DNA of 64,000 bases from Hydractinia symbiolongicarpus (lineage: Eukaryota > Cnidaria > Hydrozoa > Anthoathecata > Hydractiniidae): positions 21,333,001 to 21,397,000 of the forward strand of contig NC_079882.1 in assembly GCF_029227915.1 (NCBI RefSeq), in the 5' to 3' direction. Numbering within the stretch: the stretch's first letter is position 1; the number at the start of each line of letters is the position of its first letter. The notes beneath the pieces are model-generated. The model had not been told where the DNA came from, ran no database searches, and worked only from the letters and a program-made list of their open reading frames with translations. Made by a program: the position numbers and the translations under genes. Below are positions 1 to 11,430 of this stretch, piece by piece.

Positions 1-1518
1 AGACTCACATTGGGCAAAATGTCAATTAATGAAGATTAAAGATTTTTTGGGAAAGCATAACAGCCAAGAAGACCTGGAGTTATATTTTAACTATATTCTT
101 TGGATTTTTCTTAAAAAATTCCCTAATTGGATTTAAACATTTCTTTTTTAGATGGATTTCTTTGATTTCCGTGGTCTGTTGTTTACATTTTCTACCTACA
201 AAAATCCTGCGCATGTAAACATCATCTATATGGTATTGCTAAACTAAACAATGCTAGCGTCACAGTATGTGGATTTATCGAGATAAGAGCCCATCACACA
301 TTGATAAAACAACAATGTCTTTTTTAAATATGACTATTTTTCATTAGGAAGTAATCTGTCAACAGAGGTACGCAGTTCTTCCGTGCCTCACGTAATTCAG
401 GTTCACAATAGGGTGTACGAACGCGATCACATAACCTAATGAGAAGCCTGACCTTTGTGCGAAGAAACAGACTGTGGTGCCGTAGTTTAGTGGTTATAAC
501 TCTCGCACTTTGTGCAGGAGACCGGCTTTCGATTCCCCTTAGCAGTGATTCAATATGGGCGAGTGAATGTTACCATAGCCCCGTGTTAACCCAAGCCATG
601 TGAGGGAAATTTGGGCGATGGCACACTGTGTGGATGTTGGATGTTGCACCCTAATTAGGTCTGCGTAGCTAAAAATGAGCATTAAATACTCTAGGGCCCC
701 CTATCTAAGCCATGACCCGTCCTGGAAGTAATAGACAGGGTATATCCCTCGATATTTGTGAGGCTAGCCATGTAAAATATGCACTTCTATCGTAAACTGG
801 AAATATGGAAATAAATAATTACTACTACTAAAAAGAACCTTACTTCACCCAGGACCTAGTTAGGGCTTACTGGTTAAAATGTAAACATCCAAAAAGGTCT
901 ATATATACAGTCAGGAAAAATTTTAAATATGCTGTCACACTATAAATAAACTGGACCTCCCAATTAGGTATCAATTACATTTTACTTAAGAGGGTAAATC
1001 GCTTATTTGATTTGTTAGAAGTAAAATATCCCCAAATTTGCATATTTTTTTAGTGCTGAGAAGCATGTATTTACGACCTTAACTATTTAAAACCAATAAA
1101 AATTAATGTGGGGTACTATTACTTCAGCAGATGCAAGGCAACTAAATGTGAGTCCAATTCTACAAATGTGGGCGTATTTCTTGCTCTGCACTTCTTTACT
1201 TAAATCCACTAAGTTGCTCAATGATGTTTGGGTAACCAAAGGAAGCTGGACACTAAACATTGTTCACTTCATTAAAATTGTTTATACTGCACATAATCGT
1301 CCTTTATCTCGGTTTTAGAGAAAATATAATTTTATACATTAAGTAATCTAAATTCCTGGTATACAGAAATTTTACAATGCTGAATATGCTTTTGAAAACA
1401 AAAAGCCTAAATTTATGAATTCAAAGAAAAAAATGTACACTATATATAATAGACGTATATATATGTAATGTAATGTTCAAAATTCTTTTATGACTATTTC
1501 CCAGGTATAGATCAAACA
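1..1518. other. Intergenic region upstream of TXNDC9-like gene
   Basis: No convincing coding exon is visible. The region holds a tRNA-derived SINE (475-835) and AT-rich sequence. A pyrimidine-rich tract ending in AG at 1503-1504 lies 14 nt before the TXNDC9 start codon, which suggests a spliced 5' leader. The frame stays open between that AG and the ATG, so an upstream exon could add a few N-terminal residues. I could not identify that exon. The 70-residue ORF at 1106-1318 has no recognisable feature. Confidence 0.6.
475..835 (+). repeat. tRNA-derived SINE-like element
   Basis: The head resembles a degenerate tRNA gene: an A-box-like TAGTTTAGTGG at 483-493 and a B-box-like GGCTTTCGATTCC at 524-536, about 40 nt apart as in tRNA genes. 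The anticodon arm does not pair properly, so this is not a working tRNA. A tRNA-unrelated body of about 280 bp follows and ends in a short TAC/TAA-rich tail near 820-833. A 16-nt block of the body (CCATGTGAGGGAAATT, 596-611) recurs near 27483, which supports a dispersed family. The boundaries are estimates. Confidence 0.6.
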
Positions 1519-2172
1519 ATGGAACAAATAGTTCACCAACAGGTAATTCAGGCTGCTCAGACAGTGGAAGGGATTGTTGACAAAGAATTAAATCGTTTGG
1601 AGAACTTGGACCAAGATGACCTTCAAAAAATAAGACAGGAGCGTGTTAAAGAAATGAAGAAACAAGCTAATCGTCGAGAAGAGTGGAAGGTAATTGGTCA
1701 TGGCAAATATGAAGAATTGAAGGATGAAAAGGAATTTTTTGATGAACAAAAAAAAAGCGAGAGATTTATATGTCATTTTTATAGAGAAAGTACATTTCGC
1801 TGCAAAATAGTCGACAAACACTTAGATATATTAAGTAAAAAGCATATTGAAAGTCGATTTGTGAAAATAGATGCAGAAAAATGCATGTGGTTAGCTCAAA
1901 AGTTGAAAATTAAGGTTATACCAACCATTGCTTGTATTAAAGACAGTAAAACAAAGGATTTTATTGTTGGTTTTGATGATTTAGGTGGTACTGATGATTA
2001 TCCTACAGAAATGTTAGAATGGAGACTTGGAATATGTGACATGATTGACCACAGTGGCGATAAACCAGTTCTGAAAACGAAAGCTTCTGCTAAAATATTT
2101 GGCTTTGCAGGAAAATCCAAGAATATTCGAGGGAATAATGAAGATTCGGATGACAGTGATGATGATTATTAA
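1519..2172 (+). CDS. TXNDC9: Thioredoxin domain-containing protein 9 (phosducin-like family)
   Basis: A 217-residue protein in one coding exon. Residues 1-60 are charged and predicted helical. Residues about 75-185 form a thioredoxin-like fold with the family's diagnostic HFYRESTFRCKIVDKHL, KVIPT and GFDDLGGTDD segments. The C-terminus ends in an acidic DSDDSDDDY-type tail after FGFAGKSKNIRG. As known for this family, the CxxC redox pair is missing, and the protein is thought to modulate the CCT/TRiC chaperonin and hence actin and tubulin folding in the cytosol, rather than act as a disulfide reductase. Length is close to the vertebrate protein (about 226). The first ATG has an AAACA context and follows a good splice acceptor at 1503-1504. 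The vertebrate N-terminus is about ten residues longer, so an upstream coding exon cannot be excluded. The identity is firm; the function is inferred from the family. Confidence 0.93.
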   Translation: MEQIVHQQVIQAAQTVEGIVDKELNRLENLDQDDLQKIRQERVKEMKKQANRREEWKVIGHGKYEELKDEKEFFDEQKKSERFICHFYRESTFRCKIVDKHLDILSKKHIESRFVKIDAEKCMWLAQKLKIKVIPTIACIKDSKTKDFIVGFDDLGGTDDYPTEMLEWRLGICDMIDHSGDKPVLKTKASAKIFGFAGKSKNIRGNNEDSDDSDDDY

Positions 2173-2464
2173 CGATACCTTTTGATTACAATGTTTTAAT
2201 GTGACTCCTTACCCAGTTAAATCTGTTGCAGAATAACGTTATTGTACCCAACATTTGACCATATTCGTACCAATATATATTTATGTTAACTTATTGTTAT
2301 GCAACTATAATCACTGAGCATGCAGGTTAATAAGAAAATTCTTTAATATTTAACTTGTATTTGTAGTTTCTATTTTTATTTTTTTCATCGTGCTACTTAA
2401 AGATAGATCTGTCAATTATCATATAAATTGTCCCGCCGAAGTAAGTTATAAATCTTTAATTATA

Positions 2465-2582
2465 CGCTTCGTTCCTGAGTTCTCCGGATATCAAAACCGC
2501 TAGCGCTTACTCGACAGCTAACAAGATTCTTAGCCGCTGGCCTCGTTGTCAAAAAGGTAAGAACCCTTGAGGACGAGGTTGC
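2465..2582 (-). repeat. CCTCGT-terminus dispersed repeat, copy 1
   Basis: The reverse complement begins GCAACCTCGTCCTCAAGGG and continues with CTTTTTGACAACGAGGCC. This matches copy 2 at 17268-17345, which starts GCAACCTCGTCTCTCG and continues CCTTTTTGACATCGAGGCC. A TAGCGCTTACTCG block is shared with copy 3 near 18520. Three related copies in 16 kb mark a short, non-coding, probably MITE-like family. The ends are approximate. Confidence 0.6.
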
Positions 2583-3709
2583 ATAAAACGCTGTCTCCTT
2601 GTAACGTTCTCTGTGTGGTTCTAGCTGTGATAGACTGACTGGGACCTTGTTCTGTTTACGTTAGAATTGTTAAAAAAATAAATAAAACTCGTTTGTTTTT
2701 GACAAAATTTGGTACATTGAGCAAAGGAATCATCTTGAACAACATGACGACACTAAAATTTTTTTCACCTAAAAACTATTCAGCCAAAATTTTTAAATGG
2801 CTTCGTTTTTGACAAAATTTGCCACGGTAAATAAAAAAAAAGACTAAAGCCGACTGTATTTACTAAAGCCGTCAAAGATTACATTGATTCTTTTCAACTG
2901 CAAATACTTTAATCTTAAATGGAGGATTCGAAAAGTACGTCCGTCCAGAGATCCCACCTTTTTTAGCCTCGTCCACTCGTTTTTCGCTCAACTTTTCTAT
3001 CGGCGTACGCTTTAACCTAACAACGCTATCAAAGCAAAACAAAGACCAAAGCTCAGTATTTCAGTATTCCTACACATAAAACCATTAAGCCGTTTTAATT
3101 TCCACTTGTAAAAGGCGCCAAAATTAGAAAATTTAAAATTTTATATATTTATAAATTTTTTTGTAGAAGATTGGTAAGGTAAAACTTGCCGGCACTAAAT
3201 ATTGAGAAATGCGAACACATTTTTTCGAGATTCGTATTTACATCACGTGGACACACCTTTGCGTGTTTGATTGGTTGAAGGAATTGCCCATGGCGGAAAA
3301 ATTAAGTTAGTTCAACTTTTCATCTAGCGCGAAGCGAACCGCTTTTGGCGGAATTTTGATAGAAAGAGCAATGACCGCTTCCCTCCGCACAGAATAATCC
3401 GCCTAGTCAAAACATGTATAAGATAATAGAAGGAAAAAATATTTCTTAGAAAACGAACGTACGCAGAAGAAATACTCCCTTTGCTTCTTTTTGTTTCGTT
3501 ATTACATGACGCAATCCTTCCCCCTCTGAACGAACCAAGTAACTTTAACACATTAAGATGTGCAAATAATAAAAATTCTACAATTTATCTCTTGGAAATC
3601 AACATATCACATAAAAAATACGTCAGTATGTCACGTACTGTACGTAACCCCAGGTCTTTTTTTTTGCTGTCCAAGATTGTCAGAAATATATAAGCACAGC
3701 CGTGTCAAA

Positions 3710-3958
3710 ATGGCGAATGCTGTTCGATTTAGTCCACATATTGGCATGTTCACCCGCTGGAAGGCCTTTTTTGGTAACACAGGCACGGTTTCACAAGACA
3801 AAGGTTTTCCCCTTTTTGCTGCTAAAAGATGTTATGGGAAAAATTGTTGCTGTTACAAATCTGACTATGTTTGTACGAGGTTTTTAACACAAAAATTTTT
3901 TTCCGATCTTTGCGTGATGGAAAGAAGTCCTGGAAACGACATTGTAAATAGCTTTTAA
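3710..3958 (+). CDS. Small hypothetical ORF, 82 residues, doubtful
   Basis: The ORF starts MANAVRFSPHIGMF and contains a Cys/Tyr-rich patch (KRCYGKNCCCYKSDYVC). The ATG lies in a good context (TCAAAATGGCG) about 20 nt downstream of a TATATAA stretch. I recognise no domain, and no signal peptide or exon structure is evident. An overlapping frame is also open. It could be a chance ORF or a fragment of a repeat. Confidence 0.15.
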   Translation: MANAVRFSPHIGMFTRWKAFFGNTGTVSQDKGFPLFAAKRCYGKNCCCYKSDYVCTRFLTQKFFSDLCVMERSPGNDIVNSF

Positions 3959-4974
3959 TTTCACTTGGCACATTTAGCAGCTGAGCATCAAACACAAAAA
4001 GACGTGTAATGTGACGTTTATCTTCAAAATGGATTTTAAACTGGAGAAAATATATTTATGTTTATTACGACTTTCAGAAAGGGCGTTGAATTTCACTTAT
4101 TCTGGAAAATTAAAGTGGTGCCATGGCATCACCGCTATATCCACTGCTTCTAAAAACTGTGCTTTGAATTGTTGTAAATCCCAGTAGTTGTATAGAAATT
4201 GGTCTGGGCTCAATCTAGCCTAAGTTTAACTGTGGGTGGTGGTTGTTGAGTGTCACGCTATATTTTACAATGAGATTGACAGATGAATGAACAAAAACGA
4301 ATTGTCTGTTTTATTGCAACGCAGGGTGTAAAAGACGCGAAGCATCTAACATGGTGACGACTTGGCATCAAAACCTGTCCACTGTTTCAACTATTGAATG
4401 CATAAAACTTCTCTTGTGTTTCGTAATATGGTTACAAAATGACGCAAGAAATCATAAACAAAAGGCTTTTTTCGACTAACTAGATATTCCAAATTTCAAA
4501 AAAATTTTCTCACCGCCAGCTAGAATATCACCCCTCTGCTGCCGGTTTAAAATTTATGATGCTGTACCTGTATAATCAGTCATAACCACCCTACTCCCCT
4601 ACACAAATAAGAGTAGTGCCAGTACCTTTTCTAGATCGCGTAAAAATATTTCACAATTTGACTTAACGATAGGACTATATAGCGCTCGTGTTTCAGCATG
4701 TATTTGTGTACAACCTTTTAATATTGTTGACAGTTAATGCAGCTAAGAGGATTCTGATATGTACACAATGTTATGGACCACCATTGATGTCACACATTAT
4801 TAAATTCAAACCCAAAAACCTCCTGTGGCGATACTATACAAAGTATGAAAGTAAGATATCTTGACATCTTATAAAATTTAAAAAAAGATTTTCTATTCTA
4901 CTACATATACACAACTCATAAATAAATATGTATACAAAAACCAACTTTTTTCTTGAACTGATTAGATAAGTCAT

Positions 4975-5160
4975 TGAAGTATTTACTCGAATGAGCGCCC
5001 GGGCGCTAATTTAATTTAAAGACTAATTTAAAGGCGCCCATTTGATATAGACACTCGTTAATTATAAGGTCCCACAAACTACTTTGGTTATGTTATTTTG
5101 GCTTTACTCAAAGGGGTGCTTTATCGAGCAGGGGCGCTTATTCGAGTATGGTACTTTAAG
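4975..5160. repeat. MITE-like element, GCGC-TTATTCGA inverted-repeat family
   Basis: The left end reads AAGTATTTACTCGAATGAGCGCC. The right end is its near complement, GGGGCGCTTATTCGAGTATGGTACTT. The interior of about 140 bp has no coding potential. Related termini occur near 15115-15170, 16893-17090, 18215-18255 and 25120-25505, so this is a dispersed non-autonomous family. Confidence 0.6.
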
Positions 5161-5780
5161 AAAAGTTTTATATAATCGAGACTTAAGATTCGTTGATATT
5201 CATACTTCGAATAATAATTTATTCAGGTATCTCCAAATTGTCGAGTTTTTAAGTTTTAGCAATAGAAGTTGCGTTTTAAAAAAAGTTTTACAACCATCCG
5301 CCTATACATTTAAATTGCGTGCGTATATATGTACATCCTAAAATGATTTACGCAACCAAAACCCGTCAACATATATCCTGGCGACTAGGTTGAGTATAAA
5401 CATGTATAAAATATATCCAGTTGATAAATAAAAGTTGCATATAACACAGCAGAAAAAAATATCATCAAAAAAGTAGTTTTTGGCTTAAGTTTAGGTGCCT
5501 AATTTAAGAGGGACGGAAGTGAAGTTTTTAGAAGGAAAATGGGCAAGATTGGAAACTTTGAAAAACGGTAAGTTAGTGAAAAGACTGAGGTTTCCACCCC
5601 CTCCTACATTTAGGCATTTGATAGATTTTTAAAGTTAAAGTTCTCCAAGATATTTTTCTTTAAAGAAAATCCGTTTTGATGATTCCGTCGACAATCAGTT
5701 TGCGGTCCTGATTAAAATTAGTCTCTGACGGGATGTTTACGAGGGCGTCATACATTGACGTCTACCAGGCGTGTATTCTC

Positions 5781-8700
5781 TCATTGTTTGTGTTGGGAAC
5801 AATAAACTTTCTCATCATGGACGAAAATACCGCCAACGTTTAACTTCCGAGAGCAGATAGTACACTTGGCGCAGTCTTTATGTAGAGTATGGTGGTCCAC
5901 CTCGCATCGTTCCACCATATATGCAGTCTTGCCACATACAATACACTGATTTTTCGAGACATCTTTCTGTGCGTTGAAGCTATGTGAAGCACGAGATGGA
6001 GTTGTCAGCTGTGGAGTGTTAGGCAGCTTCATGCTTTTTGTAGAGTTTGGAGTAGAAGCAGCAGTGCGAGATGGATCGGGTTTGGGACTTGGTTTAGGTT
6101 TGGGTGAAGTCACTGGTTTTGGGCTTGCCTGAATAAAGTGAAATAATATAAACAAGACAAATGAAAGAGTTTAGAAAGGATATAAATTCTGCTAAACAAA
6201 AAAGAGAACAAACATTTACCTGTCCTTCTTCTTTACTGCCATGCGTAGTTTCGCTTTCGTTATTACGTTGTTTCATTTTAGCCATCTTAATCCAATCAGG
6301 TACCTTCTTTTTCTCTTCAGTGGGAGACATACCCTGTCGCATTTTCTTTGCTTCAGCAGTCGACAGAGATTGCGAACGGTTTCTATCGCTTATATCTTGA
6401 CTTTGAAAAGAAAACGAACCAGCATCCGTTTTTGGATTATTAACAACTAAATGTTTCGGTGGACTGGCTTTAAGTGAACCAGTCCGCAATTTACCGTGTT
6501 CGAAATCATTTCTAAGTTTAAATCTATTTTCAAAAGAAAGTGATTTTACATCCTTTTCTTTCTCTTTATTTTCCTCTGTCTCTTTATCTTCTTCCTTGCC
6601 AACAAAATCATCTCTCTTTGGAATCTTTTTTAAGGAGAATCTGTTAAATGCAGGTACTGAGCTTTCCTCACCTTCTTTGCTTTGTTGATGGTAAGCATCC
6701 ACCTGTTGAATCTTCTTCAAGGAAATCTTACGCAACTCCGTGCTTTTACCACTATCAATCTCCACTTCTTTTTCTTCAGATTTTTGTTTCCGCATAAAGC
6801 TATCAGACAGTTTTGACTCTTCAGTATTAGGGCTTGGTATGTTTTCAAAAGAAGACGTAGCACTACTCTCGCCATCCTGTTTACCTGAAAAGTCATCGGT
6901 TTTTGGAACCTTCTTCAACGATTTTCTACTAAACGCAAGCACATCGCTGCTCTCCGGTGCATCACCTTTTGGACTCGTTAACGGCTTGAGCTTTTTAGGA
7001 CTTACTACAGGTTTCGGTTTTCTTTCTGGCTGCATTGACTTCCCTAAATCTTTTATTTTCTCGTTACTATTGGAAGATGACAAAAGAACGGCGTTACTCA
7101 ACTCTGTAATCTCAGATGAACGGATCTTCACTGATTGGGGACGTTCGGCGCGCTTTATCGAGTTCCCTTCCTTATGGGGCGCCTCGTTACCAGAAACATG
7201 ATTGGAATGTTCGTTAATATCTTTAGTTTTTGACACGTGCTTTCCAATAAAATCAGAAGGTAGTTCAAGGTCTCTGCGAGGGCTAGTTAAAGCAAACGTC
7301 GTCTCGCCATAACTATTTTTAGTGGTATCAGGATAATGGCTTGGTTTGTTTTCCGACTTTTTGCTATCGTCAGAATTTGTTCGAGATATCTCTTCTTTGC
7401 TTCGCTTTAAAATTTGATCTTTCTTAATCCAAGACACATCTTCAGTACTCTTTCGAAATTCTCTGTCTTTATGCCTATTGAAAGGACTTTCAGTTTTGTC
7501 AGATAGATCTCCAGTACTTTTAAAGTAGGAAGATTTTTTGTCGTTACGATGAAGTTTTTTGGGTAAATCGTTCTTTTTACTATCATTTTCTTGCTGAAAG
7601 TTGTGAAAAATATCGTCAAAACTTCTTTGGAACTTTTCGCTCGTTTCAGTTGCACCCTCCTCGGTTTTAATCCAAGAAAAATCTTTATCATTTTTGTTCA
7701 TGGACGAGTCATTGTTCTTAGCATCCGAAGAAGTGTTGGCGAACCTCCTTTGTGCAATATTTCCTCCATTTCCTACTTCCTTGTTTTCGAAGTCATTTTC
7801 ACTGTTCTTAATCCAGGAAAACCTTTCCTTAGATAAACCGAGTGAAGTCTCTGCAGAATTTCTTTTAAAGCTACTTTCATCCTCATATGAGTTACTTTTA
7901 CTAACTTTGATCTTCTCTATTTCATCATAACTCTTTTTCTTATTGCGAAAAGGAAATTTATCATCCACTTTAGTCCCAGTCTCCTCATTTACGCTACTAA
8001 TTGATTTACTCGTACTGTCATTTCTATCACGAAAAACATTCGAAGAGTTGTCATTGAATACACCACGCGAACCACTATAAGAACGCAAACTTTCGCTTTT
8101 GTCTAGAGAAGATGACGAACTGACATTACTTCGAGGTTTGGGAACAGGTTTTTCGCTTTTGTTGGATACATTTTCACGAGAGTTGGTTGAAGCAGAACGT
8201 TGAGCAGCAGAATCACGAGGAGTTGTCGTCAAATCTTCTGTCGATTTTGTTACAAGATTACGTCTAGCTGGTTTAGGAGGGGCTTTTTTCTTAGGTTTTT
8301 CCTCTCTAAACTCTCCATTCACTAAAGCTGACTTGTCGCTCTCCGATTTACGCCAAGAAGAATCGCTTTGCGTTGAAAATATACCTGCATTCTCATTTTC
8401 GTTTATCTTTCGCAGTGAGGAGGAGTGTGTGGAAGACGGGGGAGGTGACCGATATTTTGAAGGTAGCCTTCTATTTTGAGGAGCGATACGAATCCTGTCC
8501 TTGGCTGCAGATGTCTCGATTTTTGGCGTCTGTGACGTTATATCTGACAGGTTAATCGAGGCTAAAAAGGGAACGTTATTACAATTCAAAACAAAGAAAC
8601 AAGCACACGAGCGAGCGAGAGCAAGCAAGCAAGCACGCAAACAAACACACAAACAAACAAGCAAACAAGCAAAAAACCTGCAGGAAAGATATAATCCAAC

Positions 8701-10500
8701 ATTTTTCACATGATGGTAATATTTTTAAACTCTCATTTATCTATACGACATTGATGTACATAAATAAAATATAAAAGCCATCTGAGTTGCATTTTAATAA
8801 AACAGCATCTTTTGTAAAAAGCTTTTTTGTAAAATCTTTGTATGCACAATTCATAAAATCTTTTGAAAACTGTTTTATAATAATTGAATTTAATCCGTTT
8901 TTATTTAACTGCAAGTTTGACAATTAAATTATACGAGAAAAAATTGTTGGCAATTTGTAAAGATGGTACGTAGCTACCAAGAGAGTAGTCCTTGAATGAT
9001 AACTTCTCTAGCGCTACGTGAGTCAAAGAGTATTTCGCAAAAAAAATATAAAAACATTTTCCCGCACAAAATTTTTATCACAGGCTGTAACCAAAAACGC
9101 TTACTGTGAGTCATAACTGCAGGCTGAGCCGCTGAAGGCGAGCTGAAAAAATCAGTGTTGTCTACTGGTTCAAGTGACTTGTCCTTGCTTCCATCCACCT
9201 TGTCAGGTATCTTGACAACTGAGTTAGGCGAATCACCTCCGGCGGATTTCTTTCGTTTGTTTTTAAATTTCCGGAGCGAGCTACGTATGTATTGCTGGGC
9301 GTCTTTTAATGGTGTTTTCTTCTCCTAAAAATATGCAATAGAATAGCCATCCCAAGAATTTCTCAAATATTCAAACAATCGCACAAAGAAAGATTTCGTT
9401 TCTTCAAGAAATGTTTATAGCCACACAACTAATACATTCTGAATAAGATAAAACAAGATTTCTTAGAAGATTCCGAAAACGCTGGATCGTTTTTGTTTTG
9501 TTTTTCAAAGTTTGTCTTTCGCATATAGCACCTGCAAAAAAAATAAAGATGTCTAAAACTTATTATATAGACGAATAAAAACTTTTTAATTTTTATTTTT
9601 CTATTTCTCACCTTTATAAGCACCCAACTTGATTATTTATAAGTACAAACATTCTCAACACAAAACTTTAATAATTATTCGTAGTCTCATGAGAAATATG
9701 ATTATTATTTGTATACAAACCCAAGTTATTACAAAGATGTTAATTTTAAAGAATAAAACCTAGTTATCAAGAAACTTCTGCCTTCGACCACGTGTATGTA
9801 TATTCATCTGAATTTTGATGCAGTAAAAAAATCTCTGAGTGTCAAGCAAATGTTTTAATAACATATATGTTATGTCAATATTTAAACAAGGTCACGTGAC
9901 AAGAAATTGCTGAATTGTCAACAAAACAAATGGTTATTTTTATGACATCTTAAATAAAGTCACTAATGTCTGAAAATATCGGTTCCTCTCACTGCAATTT
10001 TTTTCGCGTCAGTTTGACCAGTTATATGAGTCTGATAAGTTATTTTAACAAACAAACTCTACCTTATTTTCATCATCGTCAACATCAACAAAATCAGTGG
10101 ATGCTCCCTGTCCGTCTTTTTTCTCATTTTGTTTACTTTTGTCTGAGCTGTATCGTTGTATATCATGTGAAGCTCCCGTATGGGTCAGCATGTCAGGCAC
10201 TGAATGAGCTTTGTATTGACTGTCCAAATTATCTTGACTTTTACTACGTTTGCCCATTTTGTCTTTCTTTTTACTTTTAAACATTTTCTTAATACTTTTT
10301 ATAAATCCAGATTTTTTCTGTGCCACTTCTTGTTGATCGCTTTCCCTACCAGAATCATGTTGCTCGGCCTCAGTACTTTTTTTTCCTCTATCGTGATCAC
10401 CAGACAGTTCCATGCTGTTATGTATTCCAGAATCAGGTCTTTTGATTACAGTTTTGTTGATACGGTTAGAAGCCTCATCAAATACTTGTGTATTCGACAT
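5781..10500 (-). CDS. Large disordered LIM-domain protein (four coding exons, 1115 aa)
   Basis: Exons: 10063-10500, 9105-9324, 6220-8561 and 5781-6128. All have GT/AG ends with compatible phases. The total of 3348 nt gives 1115 residues. The N-terminal exon carries a basic cluster (KKSGFIKSIKKMFKSKKKDK). The 2.3-kb exon is Ser/Lys/Glu-rich and probably disordered, with repeated SWIK/SWRK motifs, three LKK-centred repeats (for example RFSLKKIPKRDDFVGK), and Pro-rich KPxP runs. A single LIM zinc-binding domain sits at residues 1062-1113, CxxC-x17-HxxC-x2-CxxC-x17-CxxH, all eight ligands present, two residues before the stop. The LIM resembles the EPLIN/MICAL/CRP group by its GKTAYxxER start. 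LIM domains of this kind usually bind partner proteins in actin structures, so a cytoskeletal scaffold is inferred. I cannot assign an orthologue. Exon limits are read by eye, and an extra exon in the 9325-10062 intron is possible. Confidence 0.82.
8575..8682. repeat. AAAC/AAGC microsatellite in LIM-gene intron
   Basis: A run of AAAC, AAGC and GAGC units lies in the 543-nt intron between the second and third coding exons. Read on the minus strand it encodes a spurious Leu/Cys-rich stretch that mimics a signal peptide. The real acceptor is at 8562-8563, just downstream on that strand. Confidence 0.7.
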
Positions 10501-11384
10501 TATGAATGATGTCTTGTTAGGAATTGAACTCCATAAGTATTAATGTCACCTAAAGTTATATAACATGCTGAAGTGTTTTTGTATTTCTTGCTTGGTAATA
10601 TTTTATCTAAAAACAAAAACTTTACATTGTAGCAAACTTTCCCACTTTAGCTGTAGAGTAAACAAAATCTTGAAATACGTGTTCTACAAATAAATTATTT
10701 TGTTGTTTATTATCCACTTTGATTGTTTTGATTGAAAGTTTACTACCAACAGAAAACCACAAAGTTAGCGCCATTGTGATCGAATAGAGGAAATACTACA
10801 CGACAAATATAATACACTTTGGTAAAAACACTTTCAAACATCACCTTCCTATTTGTCTTATCAAAATTAAAAAAAGTTTATATCATTAAAATATAGCTAC
10901 TCATTAAAATTAATTTAAATTACACCGACATGGTTTCCACACACCTAAGAATTAGAAAACACCTTTTAAAAATTACTTATTTTATCTTTCAATGAAATTT
11001 GCATTATACACTTAATAGGGGTGATAATATTGATTTAAACTTCCTAAGACAGACTATTCTATCAGGCTCATATAGTCATCAGTCAGTATCCAAGCTGCAC
11101 CTTTAATATAATGTCTTGCGATTTACAACAAATTGTCCATTATATTGGATGAATTCCAGATTCAAGCATGTGCAAAAACCAGAAGGTTTATTAATTCCCT
11201 GTGATTATACTGTGGGTTATGGTAACTGGGTAATGATGCCTAATGAAATTTCACTTTTGTTTGGTTACTGTCAATTTATATGCTTTATAAAATAGTGAAA
11301 ATTATTACTAAATTTATTTGGCTAAAATTAAAACGTATTTCAAGAAATATACATATATCTTGAGTAATTTCGCTGGAAAGAGAA

Positions 11385-11430
11385 AAGGTTTGACAAAAGG
11401 TTTGACAAATGGTTTGACAAAATGTTTACA
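11385..11430. repeat. Short tandem repeat, GGTTTGACAAA unit
   Basis: Four imperfect copies of an 11-12-bp unit (GGTTTGACAAA) stand head to tail. No coding role is apparent. Confidence 0.7.

Larger units (their letters stand above)
2173..5780. other. Gap between convergent TXNDC9-like and LIM genes
   Basis: This gap lies between the 3' ends of two convergent genes and should contain both 3' UTRs. AATAAA occurs at 2681-2686 on the plus strand, rather far from the TXNDC9 stop. The gap holds a CCTCGT-type repeat (about 2465-2582), a partial direct repeat of a GTTTTTGACAAAATTTG motif (about 2693 and 2805), and a short inverted-repeat element at 4975-5160. One small ORF (3710-3958) has a plausible start context but no recognised homology. 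Nothing else coding is supported. Confidence 0.6.

Noticed and set aside
483-540. Possible functional tRNA gene
   Set aside because: A- and B-box-like motifs are present, but the anticodon stem is mismatched and the sequence continues into a SINE body.
1588-1821. 77-residue minus-strand ORF
   Set aside because: Antisense shadow of the TXNDC9-like gene.
6740-7201. 153-residue plus-strand ORF
   Set aside because: Antisense shadow of the large LIM-gene exon.
8562-8709. Cys/Leu-rich start that looks like a signal peptide for the LIM protein
   Set aside because: It is a translation of the intronic AAAC/AAGC microsatellite upstream of the splice acceptor; phase fits exon 9105-9324 joining at 8561 instead.
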